From NCBI GenBank assembly GCA_964593795.1, contig CAZQJC010000296.1:26545-90544 (forward strand): a DNA stretch of 64,000 nt, read 5' to 3'. Origin of the DNA: JAHFDS01 sp964593795 (GTDB lineage Bacteria; Myxococcota_A; Polyangia; JAHFDS01). The translations under genes and the position numbers were made by a program. This document shows positions 32,925-41,715 of the stretch, piece by piece (positions within the stretch are counted from its first letter, which is position 1; each line of letters starts with the position of its first letter). Below the pieces are notes generated by a model. It saw only the letters and a list, made by a program, of their open reading frames with translations, was not told the origin of the DNA and made no database searches.

Positions 32925-34064
32925 TCACCGAAAGAATCGCGTGACGAGGTCAATCACGCGTGCCTGCTCAGCCTCGGTGAGCTCGAAGAAGCACGGCAGT
33001 CGCAGTAGACGGGCGCTGGTCTCGTCGGTCACCTGCATGGAACCAACCGTATAGCCTGCGGCGAGGCCGCGCTGGGACGAGTGCAACGGGACGTAGTGGA
33101 ACACCGCATAGACGCCGTGCTCCCTGAGGTAGGCCAGCAATCTGTCACGAAGCGACCCGCTCTCCGTGAGGAGGTAGAACATGTGCGCGTTGTGCCGGCA
33201 ATGATCCGGCGCCCAGGGCAACCGAACGTGCCCGGCGTCCTGGAGCGGGCGCAGGCCCGCGAAGTAGTAGTCGAAGATCTGCGTTCGGCGCGTGGTGATG
33301 CGCTCCGATTCCTCGAGCTGGGCGAAAAGGAATGCGGCGATCAACTCCGACGGAAGAAATGACGACCCCTCGTCCACCCAGGTGTACTTGTCCACCTCGC
33401 CGCGGAGGAACCGATTTCGGTCCGTCCCTTTCTGCCAGATGACCTCCGCACGCTGGCTGAACGCCGAGTCGTTGACGAGCAGCGCCCCCCCTTCGCCGCT
33501 GATGATGTTCTTGGTCTCATGGAAGCTGTAGCAGCCGAGGTGACCGATCGTGCCGAGGCTACGCCCCTTATAGGTCGCGCCCACACCCTGGGCCGCATCC
33601 TCGATGAGGAGGAGATCGTGCCGACGAGCGATGTCGAGGAGCGCGTCGAGCTCGCACGCCACACCCGAGTAGTGGACGGCAACGATCGCACGCGTGCCAG
33701 GACGAACGGCCTCCTCGACAAGCTTCTCGTCCAGGTTCAGGGTGTCGGGGCGGATGTCGACGAACCGCAGTCGGGCGCCCCGCATTGCAAAAGCATTTGC
33801 AGTCGAAACGAAGGTGAACGATGGCAGGATGACCTCGTCGCCGGGCTTCAAGCGAGTCAGTATTGCACTCATCTCGAGCGCCGCCGTACACGAGCCCGTC
33901 AGCAGTACCTTGTGCGCGCCCGACTGCCTCCCGATCCATTCGGTGCAGCGCGCGGTGAAGTCACCACCCCCCGCGAGCTTGCCCGCGATGACGGCCTGGC
34001 TGATGTAGTGCAGCTCCTTGCCGATGATGAACGGGCGATTGAACGGAATGATGTCCTTCGACAT
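32925..34064 (-). CDS. wecE: WecE-like dTDP-4-keto-6-deoxyhexose aminotransferase
   Basis: This 379-residue PLP enzyme matches E. coli WecE closely by eye: IPFNRPFIIGKELHYI, GKLAGGGDFTARC, GSCTAALEM, PSFTFVSTANAF, FVDIRPDTLN, EDAAQGV and the PLP lysine K185 in FHETKNIISGEGGA. WecE makes dTDP-4-amino-4,6-dideoxygalactose. GGAGACC directly precedes the ATG. It heads the minus-strand block that runs through to the FAD oxidoreductase. A TATACT box (34093-34098, minus strand) lies about 30 bases upstream. No thymidylyltransferase gene is in the window. Confidence 0.93.
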   Translation of the reverse strand: MSKDIIPFNRPFIIGKELHYISQAVIAGKLAGGGDFTARCTEWIGRQSGAHKVLLTGSCTAALEMSAILTRLKPGDEVILPSFTFVSTANAFAMRGARLRFVDIRPDTLNLDEKLVEEAVRPGTRAIVAVHYSGVACELDALLDIARRHDLLLIEDAAQGVGATYKGRSLGTIGHLGCYSFHETKNIISGEGGALLVNDSAFSQRAEVIWQKGTDRNRFLRGEVDKYTWVDEGSSFLPSELIAAFLFAQLEESERITTRRTQIFDYYFAGLRPLQDAGHVRLPWAPDHCRHNAHMFYLLTESGSLRDRLLAYLREHGVYAVFHYVPLHSSQRGLAAGYTVGSMQVTDETSARLLRLPCFFELTEAEQARVIDLVTRFFR

Positions 34065-34156
34065 GGTCTCCGCACCAGGGTAGGCTCGCGTGAGTATAAC
34101 ACGTCGAGACCGGTGTGGACTTGACAGCCTCGACGGGTGGGCCATCCTCGGTGAGC

Positions 34157-35383
34157 ATGAAGACGAGGTGGGAACGCACGCACACATCTGCACGCTCGGT
34201 GGATTCCCGGGCAGGCGAAAGCACGACCGGTCGCAGGCGCTTCCTCCAGACCCTCGGAATGGGCGGAGCGGTGGCGACGCTCCCCGCTTGCTCCCGCGGG
34301 GCGCCGGAGGATCGCAGAGCCCCCAAGCCGGGTAGCTGGATCCCGGTTTCTCCGCGCAAGGTCCGCGTCGGCCTCGTGGGCTACGGGTACTCCCGGTTCG
34401 GAGCCGAGTTCGGGTTCCAGGACCACCCGAACGTCGAGGTCGTGGCGGTTAGCGACCTCGTCCCGGAGCGCTGCGCCGAGCTCGCCAAGGCAGCCAGGTG
34501 CGGCAAGACGTATCCCTCGCTGGAGAAGCTGGTCGAGGATCCACGGATCGAGGCCGTCTGGTGCGCGACCGACGGTCCGAGCCACGCGCGGCACAGCATG
34601 CTGGTGCTCGAGCACGGCAAGCACGTGGCCTGCGCCGTGCCGGCGACGCTGACTTCGATCGAGGAGGGTGAGAAGCTGCTCGCGGCCGTCAAACGTACCG
34701 GCCTCAAGTACATGATGTTCGAGACATCGTGTTACTATGAGGACCTCTACGCGATGCGGCAGCTCCACCTCGCCGGATTGCTGGGCAAGATCCTCTATGC
34801 CGAGGGCGAGTACTATCACTACAAGAAGGATCCCCTTCCCTCGTTCCAGAACTGGCGTACCGGTTTGCCGCCGCAACTCTATGCGACGCATGCCAATGCC
34901 TATTGCCTCGGCGTCAATGGTGGGACATTCACCGACGTGAGTTGCATGGGAGTGGTGAGCCACCTCGATTGGCTCCAGCCGAAGAGCAACTCGTACGGCA
35001 ATACGATGGGGACGCAGGTCGCGGTGTATCGCACGAGCGAGGGTGGGATTGCGCGGATGGCGATCAGCTGGGACACCCCTGGGCACCAAGGCGTGACCGG
35101 ACGCGTCCGCGCCGAGAAGGGCTCGGTCTTCGGCACGTACGACGGGCTGTCGCAGTCGATGCCGGACCTCCGGCGTCCCCCCTTGCCGCCGGGCGTGCCG
35201 CCGGGCGGGCACAACGGCTCCCACGGCCCCCTCATGCACGAGTTCATCATGTCGATCCTCCTCGATCGACAGCCCGCCATCGACATCTACGCAGCGCTCA
35301 ACCTGAGCGTCCCGGGCATCGTCGCGCATCGGTCGGCGCTCAAGGACGGCGAGAACCTCAAGGTCCCGCAGTACAAGGCTTGA
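34157..35383 (+). CDS. Gfo/Idh/MocA-family oxidoreductase with twin-arginine lipoprotein signal
   Basis: From the ATG at 34157 the protein is 408 residues. An N-terminal twin-arginine stretch TTGRRRFLQTLGMGG and a lipobox-like LPAC mark it as a probable exported lipoprotein. The Rossmann domain follows, with VGLVGYGYSRFG and AVSDLVPERCAEL, then GKHVACAVPATLTSIEEG and a C-terminal alpha/beta domain. Most Gfo/Idh enzymes are cytosolic NAD-dependent sugar dehydrogenases; an exported version resembles periplasmic glycosidase-like or sugar-modifying members. A GTG at 34115 is an alternative start. It heads the wzm/wzt operon. Confidence 0.85.
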   Translation: MKTRWERTHTSARSVDSRAGESTTGRRRFLQTLGMGGAVATLPACSRGAPEDRRAPKPGSWIPVSPRKVRVGLVGYGYSRFGAEFGFQDHPNVEVVAVSDLVPERCAELAKAARCGKTYPSLEKLVEDPRIEAVWCATDGPSHARHSMLVLEHGKHVACAVPATLTSIEEGEKLLAAVKRTGLKYMMFETSCYYEDLYAMRQLHLAGLLGKILYAEGEYYHYKKDPLPSFQNWRTGLPPQLYATHANAYCLGVNGGTFTDVSCMGVVSHLDWLQPKSNSYGNTMGTQVAVYRTSEGGIARMAISWDTPGHQGVTGRVRAEKGSVFGTYDGLSQSMPDLRRPPLPPGVPPGGHNGSHGPLMHEFIMSILLDRQPAIDIYAALNLSVPGIVAHRSALKDGENLKVPQYKA

Positions 35384-35413
35384 CGCACCGCGCGGGAGAC
35401 GAGGACGAGCCAG

Positions 35414-36031
35414 ATGAGCCAAATCGAGGGTGGGATCCGGGGGCTGCTGCGCTTCCCACGACTGTATCGGGAGGTGCAGCGCCTCGCGTCGCAAGGGGAT
35501 CGGTGGGGCTGGGTGCGTCAGTACGTCCGGCCGAGGCCGGGAGACCGCGTGCTCGACATCGGTTGTGGCCTCGGAGACATCGTCGAGGCGCTGCCGGACG
35601 GCGTGGTTTACACGGGCTTCGACCTGAACCGGCGCTACATCGATGCAGCGCGGAAGCGCTTCGGGGGCCGCGCCACCTTCCACTGCGCCCCCGTGACGGA
35701 GGTGACCTGTGAGCCCGGGACCTGCGATCTCGTGCTAGCGCTCGGCGTGCTGCACCACCTCGATCGAGAGGCGGCGCAGGCCCTCGTCACCATTGCCCAG
35801 CGCGTTCTCCGGCCGGGTGGCCGACTCGTCACGATCGACCCTGCGTTCGTCCCGGGCCAATCGCCAATCGCGCGACTCCTCATCGCCATGGATCGCGGCC
35901 GCAACGTCCGCACCGAGCAGGAGTACCAGGCGCTCGTCAGGTGCCTCTTCCCCACGGTGTCCCTGCACGTCCGACACGATCTGAGCCGATTCCCGTACAC
36001 ACACGCGATCCTGGAGTGCACGAAGGAATGA
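35414..36031 (+). CDS. Class I SAM-dependent methyltransferase
   Basis: The 205-residue protein has VLDIGCGLGDIVEAL, YTGFDLNRRYIDAA and ALGVLHHLDRE in the order of Rossmann methyltransferases, then VLRPGGRLVTIDP. It lies 30 bases after the Gfo/Idh gene and 13 bases before wzm, so it may act on the same glycan, for example as a chain-terminating or decorating methyltransferase of an ABC-exported polysaccharide. Confidence 0.82.
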   Translation: MSQIEGGIRGLLRFPRLYREVQRLASQGDRWGWVRQYVRPRPGDRVLDIGCGLGDIVEALPDGVVYTGFDLNRRYIDAARKRFGGRATFHCAPVTEVTCEPGTCDLVLALGVLHHLDREAAQALVTIAQRVLRPGGRLVTIDPAFVPGQSPIARLLIAMDRGRNVRTEQEYQALVRCLFPTVSLHVRHDLSRFPYTHAILECTKE

Positions 36032-36044
36032 CAGGCGGACGGCC

Positions 36045-36893
36045 GTGTCCAGCGACGCCATGAGTGATCCCAGGCCCCGGACGCGCATCAAAGCCACGCG
36101 CGGCTGGGGGCTCCCGGATCTGCGCGAGGTGTGGCGGTTCCGCGATCTGCTCCGCATCCTGACGGGGCGGGAGATCAAGCTGCGCTACAAGCAGGCCGCG
36201 CTCGGCGTGCTGTGGGTGATCCTGCAGCCGCTGGCATCTTCGCTCCTGCTGACGCTCGTCTTCGGCTACTTCGTCCATGTGCCGTCGGAGGGTCGGCCGT
36301 ACCTCCTGTTCGTCTTCGCCGGCATGCTGCCCTGGGCGCTCATCTCGGCCGCCGTCCAGCGCGCGAGCAACAGCATCGTCTTCGACGCGCGCCTCATCTC
36401 GAAGATCTACTTCCCGCGCCTGCTCCTGCCGCTCGCGGGCGTCCTGTCCTCGCTGACGGACTTCAGCGTGGCGCTGCTGACGATGCTGGTCGTCATGGCC
36501 TGCCACGGGGTCTGGCCGAGCCAGAACGCGCTCGCGCTGCCGGCGCTCGTCGCGCTGGCGCTGACGTGCGCGGCCGGGCTCGGCATCCTCTTCGCCGCGC
36601 TCAACGTCTTCTACCGGGACTTCATGTACGCGATGCCGCTCTTGCTCCAGCTCTGGATGTACTCGATCCCGATCGTGTTCCCCGTCTCGCTCATCCCCGA
36701 GCGCTGGTCGAGGGTGTACTGCATGGTCAACCCGGGCGTGGGGATCGTGGAGGGCTTCCGGTGGGCGCTGCTCGGAGACCGCCCCTTCCCCACCGAGCCG
36801 GTCGTGGCGTCGGCGATCACGAGCGTCGCCCTGCTCGTGATCGGCGGGGCCGTCTTCCGCCGCGTGGAACGTCACTTCGCGGACGCGGTGTAG
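36045..36893 (+). CDS. wzm: Polysaccharide ABC exporter permease (Wzm)
   Basis: This 282-residue ABC-2-type permease has a short cytosolic N-terminus with LTGREIKLRYKQAALG, then six hydrophobic segments, including FVFAGMLPWALIS and a central NVFYRDFMYAMP re-entrant region. It ends ahead of the ATPase gene, 7 bases upstream. Together they export an undecaprenyl-linked polysaccharide across the inner membrane. The start may be the GTG at 36045 or the ATG at 36060; neither has a strong ribosome site. Confidence 0.93.
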   Translation: MSSDAMSDPRPRTRIKATRGWGLPDLREVWRFRDLLRILTGREIKLRYKQAALGVLWVILQPLASSLLLTLVFGYFVHVPSEGRPYLLFVFAGMLPWALISAAVQRASNSIVFDARLISKIYFPRLLLPLAGVLSSLTDFSVALLTMLVVMACHGVWPSQNALALPALVALALTCAAGLGILFAALNVFYRDFMYAMPLLLQLWMYSIPIVFPVSLIPERWSRVYCMVNPGVGIVEGFRWALLGDRPFPTEPVVASAITSVALLVIGGAVFRRVERHFADAV

Positions 36894-36900
36894 GAGCGCG

Positions 36901-38154
36901 ATGTCGGTCCCCGCCATCCAGATCGAACGCCTCTCCAAGGCGTACCAGATCTCGCAGTCGGGGCAGCTCGCGCCCTACCGCATGCTGCGCGAGGACCTCG
37001 CCGCGCTCGCACGCCGCGCGCTTCGGCCGCTCCGCGCGAGGCGGCGCGAGCAGGTGTGGGCGCTCCGGGATCTCTCGGTGCGCATCGAGACCGGCGAGGT
37101 GGTCGGGCTCATCGGGCACAACGGGGCGGGCAAGAGCACGCTGCTCAAGGTGCTCTCGCGCATCACCGAGCCCACGTCGGGGTTCGCAGACCTCTACGGA
37201 CGGGTGGGCGCGCTGCTCGAGGTGGGCACGGGGTTCCATCCGGAGCTCACCGGCCGCGAGAACGTCTACCTGAGCGGCGCCGTCCTCGGCATGAGCAAGC
37301 AGGAGATCGATCGTTCCTTCGAGTCGATCGTCACGTTCGCGGGCGTCGAACGCTTCATCGACACGCCGCTCAAGCACTACTCGAGCGGCATGCAGGTGCG
37401 CCTCGGCTTCTCGGTGGCGGCGCACCTCGAGGCCGAGATCCTGCTGGTCGACGAGGTGCTGGCGGTCGGCGACTTCGCCTTCCAGCGCAAGTGCCTCGGC
37501 CGGGTCCGCGAGCTGTCGTCGCAGGGCCGCACCGTCATCCTGGTCAGCCACCAGATGGAAGCGGTGGCGAACCTGTGCACGCGGGCGATCCTGCTGCAAG
37601 AGGGCCGCGTCGTCACCGACGGCAAGCCGGCGCCGATCATCGAGGAGTACCTGCGATCGGCCACCAAGCTCGCCGAGATGTCCCTGCGCGATCGGCGGGA
37701 TCGGCAGGGGAGCGGCCCGCTGCGCTGGATCAAGACCTGGGTGGAGGATCGCCACGGTCGCCCCTCCACCACGGTGCTCTCTGGAGAGGACACGGTGCTC
37801 GTCGCCGAGTACGAGGTCGCCCCGGGCGAGACCGTCACCGACCTCGCGGTGGCCTTCGCCCTCTACACCGGAAGCGGCACGCAGATCACCGACCTGACCA
37901 ACCTCTCCACGGCGCAGACGTTCGACGGCCGCATCCCGGAGCGCGGGCAGGTCCGCTGCCGCATCCACCGCACGCCGCTGGCCCCGGGGACGCACACCTA
38001 CAACATCAACGCGACCTCCGGCTCGCACATCCACGACTTCATCATGAACGCTGGGGTGTTCGAGGTGGAGGCGGGCGACTTCTTCGCGACGGGCAAGACG
38101 ATCGGACGGAACCAGGGCCTCGTGCTCCTCGCGCAGGACTGGGAGCTGCGCTGA
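36901..38154 (+). CDS. wzt: Polysaccharide ABC exporter ATPase with C-terminal glycan-binding domain (Wzt)
   Basis: The 417-residue ATPase has Walker A GHNGAGKST (72-80), signature SSGMQ (161-165), Walker B LLVDE (181-185) and a switch His in LVSHQ. An extra C-terminal domain from about residue 270 (WVEDRHGRPSTTVLSGED to the end) matches the beta-sandwich Wzt C-domain that recognises the non-reducing end of the O-polysaccharide in several systems. This implies a chain-terminated, ABC-exported glycan. Confidence 0.95.
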   Translation: MSVPAIQIERLSKAYQISQSGQLAPYRMLREDLAALARRALRPLRARRREQVWALRDLSVRIETGEVVGLIGHNGAGKSTLLKVLSRITEPTSGFADLYGRVGALLEVGTGFHPELTGRENVYLSGAVLGMSKQEIDRSFESIVTFAGVERFIDTPLKHYSSGMQVRLGFSVAAHLEAEILLVDEVLAVGDFAFQRKCLGRVRELSSQGRTVILVSHQMEAVANLCTRAILLQEGRVVTDGKPAPIIEEYLRSATKLAEMSLRDRRDRQGSGPLRWIKTWVEDRHGRPSTTVLSGEDTVLVAEYEVAPGETVTDLAVAFALYTGSGTQITDLTNLSTAQTFDGRIPERGQVRCRIHRTPLAPGTHTYNINATSGSHIHDFIMNAGVFEVEAGDFFATGKTIGRNQGLVLLAQDWELR

Positions 38155-38164
38155 AAGTCCGGCG

Positions 38165-39016
38165 TCAGGTGCGGCGAACCGCCCGCTCGATCGTAAAGGA
38201 CACCGACGGCGCTCGCACGCCGAAGATCTGCTGCAGGCGCACGCTGCCCAGCGTCGCGTGCGCGGGGAGGTAGAGGCCCGGCTCGCGCTGGTGCGCCGGG
38301 ATCGCGCGCACGAGATCCGCCGGCGCGCCCTCCGCGTGCGCGAGCGCGGCCGCCAGCGCCGCGTAGCTCACGGACTCGTCGGCCGAGAGGTGGAAGGTGC
38401 CGGACGCCCGCGCGCTCGCGATCAAGCGGAGCGCGCTCACCGCGCTCGAGAGCGGGATGGGCGCGCACACGAGGTCCGCGAACGCCTCCACCGGCTGGCC
38501 GGCCCCGAGCGCGTCGCGCCATCGCGCGAGCACGGGCAGGTCGGGCTCGAGCACCTTGCCGAGGCGGAGGATCGCGCTCTGCCCACCGAGGGACTCGAGC
38601 GCCTCCTCGACGCGAGCCTTCTGGCGGCCGTACTCGGTGACCGGGCATCGCGCCGCGTCCTCGGGGACGTCGCGCCGGCTGCCGTCGAAGACGTGATCGG
38701 TCGAGGCGAAGACCACGAACGTGCCCAGGTCGGCCAGGCGGCGGGCGAGCGCGATCGGACCGTCGACGTTGACCCGCGCCGTGCCCACGGGATCGGCCGT
38801 GCACGCCGCCGTGCTCGTCGCCGCTGCCAGAAGGACGCACGCGCCAGGCGGTGTGGCCAGCGCGAGGGACGCCGGGTCGCGCAGATCGAACGGAACCTCC
38901 TGCGTCTCCGGCCGCCGCGACGTCGCGAGGACCGCCGTCCCACCGGCGCGCAGCGCCGAGACCAGCGCACGCCCGATGCGTCCGTCCCCGCCCACCACGA
39001 GGACGGGCAACGTCAC
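38165..39016 (-). CDS. RmlD-like SDR reductase
   Basis: This 283-residue SDR has LVVGGDGRIGRALV, FASTDHVFDGSR and EYGRQKARVEE (YxxxK), with the TDxVFDG element typical of dTDP-4-dehydrorhamnose reductase-like enzymes. It is the last gene of the minus-strand cluster coming from 43754 and is convergent with wzt, leaving a 10-bp gap between stops. The start is a GTG in a GTGA overlap. Reduction of a keto-deoxysugar nucleotide is likely; the product stereochemistry is not determined. Confidence 0.82.
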   Translation of the reverse strand: MTLPVLVVGGDGRIGRALVSALRAGGTAVLATSRRPETQEVPFDLRDPASLALATPPGACVLLAAATSTAACTADPVGTARVNVDGPIALARRLADLGTFVVFASTDHVFDGSRRDVPEDAARCPVTEYGRQKARVEEALESLGGQSAILRLGKVLEPDLPVLARWRDALGAGQPVEAFADLVCAPIPLSSAVSALRLIASARASGTFHLSADESVSYAALAAALAHAEGAPADLVRAIPAHQREPGLYLPAHATLGSVRLQQIFGVRAPSVSFTIERAVRRT

Positions 39017-39708
39017 GGCGCGACCGGCAGCGGGATCGGCCGCGGGCCGACGCAGAGCGCGAGGAGGTAGTGCGCCATCGGCGCAAAGCCGGTGTGCACG
39101 ACCTCGTCGTTCATCGAGAACAGAAAGACGTTGCCGAAGAAGGCCTGCGCGAGGGCGCGGAGCGCGACTCCGGTCTTGCAGTTGACGTGGCCCTCGCGGC
39201 TCGCGGGCGAGGCGTACGCCTGCGACTCCAGCGACGGCGATCCGACAATGAAGACTCCGTCCGGCGTGAGCGAGCGCGCGATGTTACCCACGAACGCGCG
39301 CTCGTCCTCGGCGCGGACGTGCTCGATCACGTCGAGCGAGTACGCCGAATCGAACCCGCCCTGGACCGGTCCCTCGAGGATATCGTGCACCCGGAAGTCG
39401 ATCGGAAAGCGCGCGGACCCATGCTCCGCCGCGTCGCGGATGAAGACCGGATCGAAGTCCACGGCCGTCAGCGCGCGCACTTCCTGCCGCACCACGCGCG
39501 CGCCGAAGCCGTCGGCGCAACCCACCTCGAGCGCGTGAGCGCGGCCGCTCAGCATCTTCGCCACGAACTTGTAGCGGGACAGGAGGAAGGTGAGCCGCCG
39601 CGGATCGTCCTGCCACACCTGGTTCGTCATGAGCCCGAGGGTGGTGCTGCCCTCCTCGGCCCGGTCGAGGCAGACCTGATACTGCGGCTCTCGTGTGCGT
39701 TCGGACAT
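39013..39708 (-). CDS. Class I SAM-dependent methyltransferase
   Basis: The 231-residue protein has ALEVGCADGFGARVV as motif I, AVDFDPVFIRDA and LDVIEHVRAEDE. An ATG at 39717 is also in frame, but the ATG at 39708 is preferred because GAGGTG lies at normal spacing upstream of it. It overlaps the RmlD-like gene by 4 bases and follows the SDR at 39739, so it belongs to the same minus-strand operon. Confidence 0.82.
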   Translation of the reverse strand: MSERTREPQYQVCLDRAEEGSTTLGLMTNQVWQDDPRRLTFLLSRYKFVAKMLSGRAHALEVGCADGFGARVVRQEVRALTAVDFDPVFIRDAAEHGSARFPIDFRVHDILEGPVQGGFDSAYSLDVIEHVRAEDERAFVGNIARSLTPDGVFIVGSPSLESQAYASPASREGHVNCKTGVALRALAQAFFGNVFLFSMNDEVVHTGFAPMAHYLLALCVGPRPIPLPVAP

Positions 39709-39738
39709 GTCATTCACCTCGAGGGTCGAGTACAGTGC

Positions 39739-40728
39739 TCACGCCTTGTGCTCATAGCTCAGCGGCAGACCCCTGAGTTCCGCCCACCGCTCCTCGACCC
39801 AGTCCACGACGTCGGACAGCCCCTCTTCGAGCGAGATCTGGGGCGCCCACCCGAGCTCCCGCCGCGCCTTTCTTGAATCGATCACGTACGCCGCGTCCTG
39901 GCCCGGCCGCTCGTCGACCGCGCGCGTCGCCTCCTCCGGACGCCGCCCCATCCGCTCGCAGATCCGGAACACCAAGTCGCGAACGCTGACACCGCCGTCG
40001 GGCGACAGGTGATAGATCTCGCCGGTGCGCCCGGCGCGCAGCACCGCGAGCTCGCCCCGCGACACGTCGCGCACGTGGATGTAGGACTTCACGGCGCGCC
40101 CGCCGCCGTGCAGCTCGATCGTCCGCCCTTGCTTGAGGTAGATGACCGAGCGCGGGACGATCTTGAACAGTTGCTGGCGCGCGCCGTAGACGTTGGTGGC
40201 CCGGACCGTGACGGCCGGGAACCCGAACTGCTTGGCGTACGTCGCGATCAACATGTCAGCGGCGCCCTTCGACGCGGCGTACGGCGTGCTCGGGCGCACC
40301 GGCGCGTCCTCGAGGACCACTCCCTCGCAGGAGCCATAGACCTCGGGCGACGAGATGTGGACGTAGCGCTCGAGGTAGCACTGCCTCCGCAGGTGATTGA
40401 CGAGCAGTGCCAGGGACACGCAGTTGGTCTGGTACCAGTGCTCCGGATGGTCCCAACTCGGCGCGACCTCGCTCTGCGCGGCGAAGTTCACGATCGCGGT
40501 CGGGCGCTCGGCGTCGAGCAGGTCGAGCAGGGCCGCCGCGTCTCGGTTGAGGTCGAGCTGGTGATAGCGATAGCGCGCGAAGTCGCCGCGCAGGCGATAG
40601 CGCAGGAACGCCGAGGATCGCTCGGGCGAGCGACTGATCCCGATCACGGTCGCGCCGGGGTCGTCGAGCAGCAGATCCACGAAGTCCTGTCCCGAGAACG
40701 AGTTGGCGCCGAGTACCACGACCTTCAT
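39739..40728 (-). CDS. SDR sugar-nucleotide dehydratase/epimerase, RmlB- or GMD-like
   Basis: This 329-residue extended SDR has the NAD motif VVLGANSFSGQDF, with a Ser/Phe replacing Gly positions of the usual GxxGxxG. NFAAQSEVAPSWDHPEHWYQTN and HISSPEVYGSCEG are followed by TPYAASKGAADML (YxxxK). The YQTNCVS and SSPEVYG strings resemble dTDP-glucose 4,6-dehydratase and GDP-mannose 4,6-dehydratase. It overlaps the APH-like kinase gene by 4 bases. Confidence 0.82.
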   Translation of the reverse strand: MKVVVLGANSFSGQDFVDLLLDDPGATVIGISRSPERSSAFLRYRLRGDFARYRYHQLDLNRDAAALLDLLDAERPTAIVNFAAQSEVAPSWDHPEHWYQTNCVSLALLVNHLRRQCYLERYVHISSPEVYGSCEGVVLEDAPVRPSTPYAASKGAADMLIATYAKQFGFPAVTVRATNVYGARQQLFKIVPRSVIYLKQGRTIELHGGGRAVKSYIHVRDVSRGELAVLRAGRTGEIYHLSPDGGVSVRDLVFRICERMGRRPEEATRAVDERPGQDAAYVIDSRKARRELGWAPQISLEEGLSDVVDWVEERWAELRGLPLSYEHKA

Positions 40729-41711
40729 CGTCCGACCTCCGCGAGATCCTGCAGCGCGCGATGTGCTTTCTCGAGCTGCGCGCGGAGCTCGGCTGACGTC
40801 GGCGCGGCGCGAGCGGAGAACGCTCGACGCGCGGCGCCGGTGGGCAGGAAGTCATTGAGCAAGATGGCGCACCACTTGAGCCGGTAGAGCGGCAAGAGGA
40901 GCCGCGCACGCGTCATCGCCCGCGGCCAGGGCGAGACGAAGCGCTCCCAGTGGACGAGCGGGACCGGCACCTCGACCTGACAGAAGAAGTCGCACGCCGT
41001 CTTGGCTGGATCGTCCCAGCCCGCATACTCGAAGTCCAGGAAGCGGAGCGTTCCGGCGCGCTCCTCCAGCAGTGCATTGTGGAAGCCGAAATCGGACGGC
41101 GACAGGACGCGATCCTCCGGTGCCAGGGGCGCCTCGGGGGGATCGCGGCGGCACTCGGCGACGAGGGCGCGACCGCGGGGCATGAGCTCGTGCTGGATGA
41201 ACGCCGCGGCCTCGCCGATCACGCCCGCCCCCGCGACACCGGAGAGCGCCTCCAGGCGACGCTCCACCGTGGCGACGTGCGCATCTCGATCGAAGCAGGC
41301 TTCGGCAGCCGCCGGCAGCGCGCGGGCGGCTGCCGTGTCGCGTCCGCGGTCCAGCCCCGCGAGGAACGTCATGGCCTGGTCGATCGCGCCGGCGTCGACG
41401 TCCGTCGCCGTGACCGCCCGCCCTGGCAGGCGCTCCCAGAGCGCGAGGCGGCCCGCGGAATCCACCGCCAGCGGCCTCGGCGCGCGAAGGCCGAGGTCGA
41501 CCGCGTAGCGCGCGAAGGCGACCTCGGCGCTCAGCCGGTCGCGCGAGTCACCGGGGTGGCAGAAGTACCACTTGAGCACGAACGGGCGCGTCGCGGTCTC
41601 GACGCGGTAGACGCGGTTGTTGCGCCCTTGCGGCAGAGGCGTGAGCTCGTGCGCGCCGGCGACGCCCACCTCCGCCAGCAGGGCCCGCACCGCGCCCGCA
41701 TCAGGCGTCAT
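40725..41711 (-). CDS. APH/choline-kinase-like phosphotransferase
   Basis: The 328-residue protein has the small-molecule-kinase pattern VLKWYFC (ATP-site Lys), LSPSDFGFHNALL (the Brenner-type catalytic loop) and FLDFEYAGWDDP (metal-binding Asp). An antibiotic target is unlikely in this context; family members in glycan loci phosphorylate choline, ethanolamine or sugars. It sits between two SDR genes of one minus-strand operon. Confidence 0.85.
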   Translation of the reverse strand: MTPDAGAVRALLAEVGVAGAHELTPLPQGRNNRVYRVETATRPFVLKWYFCHPGDSRDRLSAEVAFARYAVDLGLRAPRPLAVDSAGRLALWERLPGRAVTATDVDAGAIDQAMTFLAGLDRGRDTAAARALPAAAEACFDRDAHVATVERRLEALSGVAGAGVIGEAAAFIQHELMPRGRALVAECRRDPPEAPLAPEDRVLSPSDFGFHNALLEERAGTLRFLDFEYAGWDDPAKTACDFFCQVEVPVPLVHWERFVSPWPRAMTRARLLLPLYRLKWCAILLNDFLPTGAARRAFSARAAPTSAELRAQLEKAHRALQDLAEVGR

Positions 41712-41715
41712 GGCG

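Noticed and set aside
34090..34110. Considered a full promoter for the WecE operon
   Set aside because: TATACT (minus strand) is present but no -35 at normal distance could be found; it is mentioned only in the gene entry.
34121..34126. TTGACA upstream of the Gfo/Idh gene
   Set aside because: It is a perfect -35 hexamer, but no -10-like sequence lies 16-18 bases downstream, so it is probably chance.
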